Positions 59,073 through 64,000 of a DNA stretch of 64,000 nt are shown one piece after another. The notes under the pieces are model-generated. The model saw only the letters and a list, made by a program, of their open reading frames with translations. It made no database searches and had not been told where the DNA came from. The position numbers were made by a program, and so were the translations under genes. Each line of letters starts with the position of its first letter. Position 1 is the first letter of the stretch. The stretch is from Caprimulgus europaeus (Eukaryota > Chordata > Aves > Caprimulgiformes > Caprimulgidae): positions 434,001 to 498,000 of the forward strand of contig OU015541.1 in assembly GCA_907165065.1 (NCBI GenBank). The letters are read 5' to 3'.

Positions 59073-61420
59073 TTAGGCTGTGCCTGGAAGAGACGGGTGG
59101 AGCTGTCAGTGTAGGATGGGTGCTCCCGTGCCCAGGGGTGGGGAGAATTGGGGTGCCTCCACCCTGGTCCCCCTCAGTCCCCTCCAGGCTGGACCTGCTG
59201 CAGAGGCAAGACCAGTGCAGAGCCCTGGGCTGCTGGGATGCCGGAGGTGACAGCCTGGGGGGGTCTTACCCCACAGCAGGGGGATGCACACCCGGCCACA
59301 GCTCTGCAGGCAGCACTTCTTGCTGGGGGGACAATCCTTGTCCTGCAGGCACCGGAGAAGGCACTTGGCCTCCCGGTCACCACCAGCGGTGGGGGGACAG
59401 AGCCCGGGCTGTGCTGGCACATGCAGAGAGAGGGAGGGGTGATGGGCTCAGCTCCTGTGGGCAGGCACCCCACGGCAGGGGAGCTGCCCTGCCCTCAGGG
59501 TGAGCCTCTCACCCGGCTCCTGCCCCATGGGGACAGCATCTGTGTCCCTGTGCTGCCATTGTCCGCCAGGAAGGTCATGGTGAGAGGCCTGGCACAGGGC
59601 AGAGAGGGGACATGGAGGATCTCAGCCCCACGGGGCACCAGTGGCTTTACCCTTGGTGGGCAGTTTGCAGATGTGGCCGCAGCCGGTGGTGCAGCACTTG
59701 GCGTTCCCGGGGCAGTCACCATCGGTGTCACACAGCTTCAGGCAGGGTCCCACGGAGCCCCGCAGCACCATGGGGCACATGCCAGGCTTTGGTGTGGCAC
59801 AGCAGCTCCCTGGTGACAACGGGGGGACCATGGCTGTGCTATGACCTGCTTCCCCCAGCCCTGCTCCTGGCACAGCCTCTGTCCCCATCCTGCCCCTGTC
59901 TTGCCCCCCCATCTGCCCTCTCAGAGCTTCTCACAGCCCTACGCTGCCCTCAGTTAACAGCCTGATGTCCACACCAGTCTGACCCAGTGAGGTCAGTCCC
60001 AGATCAATATGGGATGCAGGCTGTCAGCAGGAGCAGTGAGGGACAACCTTGGCTGCAGTCCCACCAGTACCCAGCCTGAGTGGGGTGCAGGATGGGGGTG
60101 ACAGGAGGGGGGTGTCAGGAAGGGGGTGCAGGATGGGGTGCAGCCTTACACCGCTTGGGGCCATCACCCACCCATCACAGAGGAGCTGGGCATGGGGATT
60201 CCTTCCCACAGCCTCCCAAGGGCCAGCTCCTGCCCAGGGGCGCACAAGGCTGGGGCTGTACCAGGCTGAGAGCGTGGCACTGGGAGCCACGGCTGGTGGC
60301 ACATGCTCCCCGGGGCTTGGGTGGCTGCCACCTGCTGTACACTCGGCCGGGCACTGCTGCTGGGGCTTGTCCCGCGGCACGGCCAGGCACGCGCTGGGCT
60401 TCGCGGGGGAGGAGGAGCTGTGCTACCACCGGCACTGCTCCGGGTGCTGTGGGGTGGCCGTGGGGCGGCCATGGGCAGTGCTGGGGGTGCACATGCTCAG
60501 GTGGGGGGATGTGGGTCTGATGAGCCCCAAGCCGGAGGAAGGGATGGCAGGACTGTACCTGTGTCTGGGGGGGCACAGGCCAGCCCGCAGCCGGAGAAGC
60601 AGCACTTGTGGTCCCCGGGACAGTCGCGGTCGTCAGCACAGCGGTTGGGGCAGGCACCGGCGCTCCTCTGGGCACGCCGCCGCGGGCAAAGCCCGGGTTT
60701 GGCTGGACGAGAGGGGAAGCTTGGGGCACGGCCTGGCCCCACAGCACCCGCGGTTCCCCCACAGAGCGATGGGGGCTGCGGACCCATGGGGCTGCCCCGT
60801 GGGTTGGGGACACCCAGGTCACCTTACCTGGCTCGGCACGCACGCAGCGGGCGCAGCAGCCGCGGGTGCAGCATTTTTCCCCGGGGCTGCACGCGGTGTC
60901 GTTGTGGCAGCTCGTCCCGCAGCTCGCCTTGCTGGCGCTGCCGGTGCGCGGGCAGTAGCCCGGGCTCTCTGCGGAGGGAGATGCTCCATGTGCCCAGGGA
61001 GTGTGGGGGTCACAGCGGGGGCACCCACCACGGGCACTGGCCCCCACCCACATCCCACCCATCGCCCAGTGCCTGTGCTGGCATCGCTCGGGAGGAGCCA
61101 GTGGTACCTGTGGTGGGGAGGAGGCAGGTCCTGGCCTGCCCGCTCTGGCAGCACCTCTCTGCGCCGGGGCAGCTGCGGTCGGACAGGCAGTACCGCCCGG
61201 CGGGGTGCGGGGCTCCGCTTCCCCACCTCGGGCACTCGCCCGCTTTGCCGGGGGTGGGCAGGGCGGCGGGGGGCCAGCGTCCCTGCGGGGCCCGGCGTGG
61301 TGCTGGGGTGATGGAGCGGGCAGCATCTGGGTCCCCGGTGCGGTGCTGGTGGGCTGGGGTGGGCAGCAGCTCCACAGCCAGCACCAGGAGCAGCAGGAGG
61401 AGGGTGCGCTCGCCCCGCAT
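59073..61420 (-). CDS. Five-WAP secreted protein
   Basis: Exons: 61420-61108, 60968-60828, 60702-60559, 59809-59651, 59413-59270 and 59083-59073; 303 aa. The first exon carries the signal peptide (RTLLLLLLVLAVELL), a 45-residue linker and a six-cysteine WAP (GECP...RSCPGAERCC). The next four exons are WAP domains with eight or more cysteines: SPGYCP (nine, with CCARC), KPGLCP, KPGMCP and QPGLCP. All junctions are phase 1. The last exon adds only GTA and a stop, the same plan as the multi-WAP gene (DTV and stop). It probably encodes a mucosal or egg antiprotease/antimicrobial. I cannot assign a mammalian ortholog. Confidence 0.85.
60309..60419 (-). pseudogene. Decayed WAP half-exon
   Basis: Inside the intron between WAP exons 3 and 4 of the five-WAP gene, the minus strand reads KPSACLAVPRDKPQQQCPAEC and then leaves the WAP pattern with no CC motif. 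No acceptor gives the phase used by the neighbours, so I regard it as a dead WAP exon. Confidence 0.55.
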
Positions 61421-61465
61421 CGTGCTGCTGTCAGGGAACAGTGCTGCTGGGCACCTCGGCCGGGA

Positions 61466-61471
61466 TTTAAA
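61466..61471 (-). promoter_or_regulatory. TTTAAA box of the five-WAP gene
   Basis: TTTAAA 46 bp upstream of the ATG at 61420; fifth instance of the shared box. Confidence 0.6.
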
Positions 61472-61474
61472 CCC

Positions 61475-62685
61475 TGCCGGGGCGGGGGCCAGCCGAGCCC
61501 AGCTGCTCCTTCCCACGGCATCACCGTACCGGGACTGTGGGAGCGCCGGGCACGAACAATCTGGCTCGGGGGAGACTCCTGGGGCAGTGCTGGGCTCGTG
61601 GCCCGTGGCTGACACATCCTCCGCAGCCCTTTCCAGGTCACCAGTGACCCATACGCGGCCGGGCTGCGGGGATGGGCAGCGCTCCGGGAGCCCCGGCGCT
61701 CCCCGACGGCGATCAGGGCTGGGACACCGTCCCTGCTCCTCAGCGTCCACCCAGTGCTGCCCAGGGAGTGTCACCAGTACCCTCCTGGCACACACGGAGC
61801 GGGAAGGGCTGCTGCGGAGAGCAGTGGCGCTGAGCCGGGGGGCACTAGCCTGCACCACGCTGCAGGGTGGGGGGGAACCGGCACCGGGCACCGGGCTGTG
61901 CCGCGCAGGGTGTGGGGCTCACTCTGCCCTCGGGGACAGCTGTGCTCTGTCCCCTGCCAAAGGCGGGGACCCTGGGGGTGCCGGCCCCTTAAAGGCAGAT
62001 GGGAACTCTCGCTCTGGTCCTGGGGGCTGGGAGCGGGAGTGGGGCAGGTGCGGGAGGGCTGGGGCGCTGGGAGCCTGTGGGGAGCAAGAGGTCCTGGGGC
62101 CGCGGGGCAGGAGCAGGAGTGGGGCCCCACTCTGAGCAGGCAGTGGAGGGACGGGGCAGGGCAGGGGCAGGCATGGGACAGGCATGGGGCAGGGGCCCGT
62201 GGCCTTCACTGCCCATGGCTCCTTCGGGCTCCTTGCATGGGTAACGTGCCGCTGCCTGGCTGGGAGCGCGTTGGGCAGGAGGAGTTTGGATGATGCTTGT
62301 GCAACAGCACACGCTGGCAGCCTCCCTGTCCCCCGGCCATTGTGGAGCAAAGAGCAGCTCCTCTCTGATGGGACACAGACATGACTCGTGCCACGATGGC
62401 CCTGCTCTGAGCACGTCTGGGCAAAGGTGGAGAGGCCGGTGTGCCAGGGCAGCCTGGGCTGTGGGGACGCGGGGCAGCCCTGGGAAGGGTCACTGGCTGG
62501 GGACCTTGGAGACATGGTGCAGGTGGTTGGTGCTGGCATTTGTCATGTGCAGCCCTTCCAGGTGGCCCCAACATTGGCTCTCAGCAGCAGCTGTGGTGGG
62601 CAGGATGCGGCTGGAGCGGGCAGAGCAGCTGCCTCACCAGGAGCGTGGCAGAATGGAGAGGCGGCCACGAGCACGGCAGGGATAG
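61475..62685. other. Spacer between the five-WAP gene and WFDC2
   Basis: GC-rich sequence with no recognised exon on either strand. Confidence 0.4.
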
Positions 62686-62690
62686 GCTGC

Positions 62691-62696
62691 TTTATT
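62691..62696 (-). terminator. WFDC2: WFDC2 polyadenylation signal
   Basis: TTTATT on the plus strand. An untranslated exon between here and the donor-like GAG|GTCAGT just after the stop is likely. Confidence 0.7.
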
Positions 62697-62979
62697 GGTG
62701 AGAGTGTGGGGGGCTGCGGTGCACCCCAAGCAGGGGACCCCGGAGAGGAAACTGAGGCTGAAGGCTCCGAGCAGGGAGTGTGGCCAGGCCGGGGGGGACG
62801 GTGCAGGGCCGGGGTCTGGGCATGTGGGACTCGTGTCGAGCAGCAGCTTCCCTGTGGCCGGGCTGGCAGGAGGCGGCTGCGCCTGCAAAGGGAGCAGAGA
62901 GATGTGAGCGGGACGGGCACATCGGTGCTGTGCCGTGGGTGCTGCGGGATCCCTGGGGTCAGTGGGCACCCGACTGACC

Positions 62980-63131
62980 TCAGAGGATGGGTGTCACACA
63001 GGAGACTTTGCCGCAGCCGTTCCTGCAGCACTTCTGGCTCCCGGAGCAGTTGGAGTCCGTCTTGCACTGGTTGGCGCAGACGCCCAGCATGGGGATCCCC
63101 GGGCTGACGGGCGGGCAGGTGCCGGGCTTCT
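62980..63131 (-). CDS. WFDC2: WFDC2 (HE4), last coding exon only
   Basis: One WAP exon, entered in phase 1 after TTTGCAG, reads EKPGTCPPVSP...GVCANQCKTDSNCSGSQ then KCCRNGCGKVSCVTPIL and stop. The end CCRNGCGKVSCVTP is the signature of the second WAP domain of WFDC2/HE4, a secreted epithelial protein. All eight cysteines are present. Upstream exons (signal peptide, first WAP) were not found in 63132-64000 and probably lie past the right edge. The stop is followed by GGTCAGT, so the last intron seems to fall just after the stop codon. Confidence 0.8.
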
Positions 63132-64000
63132 CTGCAAAGGGAAGGGACACGGCCTGAGACCTGCCAGCCCTGGCACGAGGGACAGGACCAGCCCTGCAGC
63201 TCCCAGAGCCATGGGCATGGCCCTGGTCCCTGGCTGCCATGGAGGAGGGATCTTTGTGCTGGCTGGCAGATCCCCCACCCCTCGGCTCTGCCCATCGGCG
63301 CTCCCGCCAGCCTGACCCAACGGGGACACGTCACAGAGGCCACATGGCACAGTGGTCCCCCTGGTCCCTGTGCTCAGCCTCCTGCTCAGGGCTGCGTGGC
63401 CAGCACGGGACGTGCTGCTGTGGCACACAGCCCCGGTGGCAGCCTCAGTCCCGCTTTCCCCTACAGTCACTGTGGACAGCCCCAGCCATGTGCTCATGGC
63501 ATGTGGGCTCAGCTCAGGCTTCGGCAGGGACACGTGCCTCCCAGAGAGCCCTGCCCCGCCACCCTGCCGCCTCCCACCAGCTCTGCACCACGCTGTCTTC
63601 CGCTGTGGCACAGCCGGGCCAGCTCCATCGTCGCAGGCAGCGATGGAGGTACCAGAGCCTCCAGTTCACATCCTTGTGTTTGCAGCTGGAGATCCCAAAT
63701 CCTGCGCCCATCTACCGGAACTCAGACAGCTGGCTGTGGGGCTGTCTGGCGCAGGATGGGGCTGATGCTGTTGGGAGACTCTTCCCAGGCGCAGGGTCGG
63801 GAGTCAGGACTGCCCATGTCCCAGGACAATGGCTGCCCATGGCGAGGCTGAGTGGGCAGCAAGGGCTGCGAGGGGGAGCGGGCAGCTCCCTGCCCTCTGC
63901 ACCAGCCCCAGCACCGTCTGGGGCATCTGCTCAGCCCCCAGGTCACCGGGAGGAGGACGCGGTGAGCGCGGCCCCACAGGAGCACACCCAGACCCCACCG
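63132..64000. other. WFDC2 intron or flank, no exon recognised
   Basis: No WAP or signal-peptide exon is visible up to the window edge. Confidence 0.4.

Noticed and set aside
60303..62135. 610-codon plus-strand frame
   Set aside because: It runs antisense to the WAP exons of the five-WAP gene; cysteine-rich exons in GC-rich DNA keep the opposite frame open.

Overview
This window is nuclear DNA from a bird. The evidence is compact, GC-rich vertebrate genes with short GT-AG introns, many CpG-island promoters, a CR1 retroposon tail near 44.5 kb, and gene order matching the conserved block PCIF1 - PLTP - CTSA - NEURL2 - ACOT8 - SNX21 - TNNC2 - UBE2C - DNTTIP1 - WAP cluster. That block lies on human 20q13.12 and, from general knowledge, on chicken chromosome 20. 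The species cannot be named from sequence alone. All gene models here were built by reading codons, splice signals and family similarity by eye; no alignment was run.

Left part (1-42 kb) holds conserved single-copy genes, mostly intact. They are PCIF1 (minus; 5' half only, the rest runs off the left edge), PLTP (plus, 16 coding exons, 503 aa), CTSA (minus, 470 aa, catalytic triad intact, one GC-AG intron), NEURL2 (plus, 265 aa), ACOT8 (plus, 316 aa, peroxisomal SKL end), SNX21 (minus, 365 aa), TNNC2 (plus, 163 aa, four intact EF-hands), UBE2C (minus, 179 aa) and DNTTIP1 (minus, 324 aa). Between NEURL2 and ACOT8, where mammals carry ZSWIM1/ZSWIM3, I see only a damaged minus-strand SWIM-finger remnant and a 35-bp x 10 minisatellite. 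Between TNNC2 and UBE2C lies a gene I assign to the R7BP/R9AP (RGS-binding protein) family, with a C-terminal Cys-Cys tail.

Right part (44-64 kb) is the avian version of the WAP (WFDC) protease-inhibitor locus and is the most unusual region. In order it holds: (1) a two-exon secreted protein made of GKP/EKP repeats and an Asp-rich tail of about 110 residues, built like a mammalian semenogelin-type (REST) gene; (2) a tentative 76-aa secreted peptide; (3) a WAP-Kunitz protein of 245 aa resembling ovocalyxin-25/EPPIN; (4) a minus-strand gene with 15 WAP or WAP-derived exons (683 aa); (5) a five-WAP gene (303 aa); and (6) the last coding exon of WFDC2. The first five genes share a TTTAAA-like box about 40-55 bp upstream of the ATG and a signal-peptide exon that ends in phase 1, which suggests descent from one promoter/signal-exon module.

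Regulatory sequence matches function in several places: a TFEB/CLEAR-like E-box above CTSA, MEF2 and E-box sites at NEURL2 and TNNC2, a CHR-like hexamer with four CCAAT boxes above UBE2C, YY1-type elements at the PCIF1 promoter, and a TATA box at PLTP.
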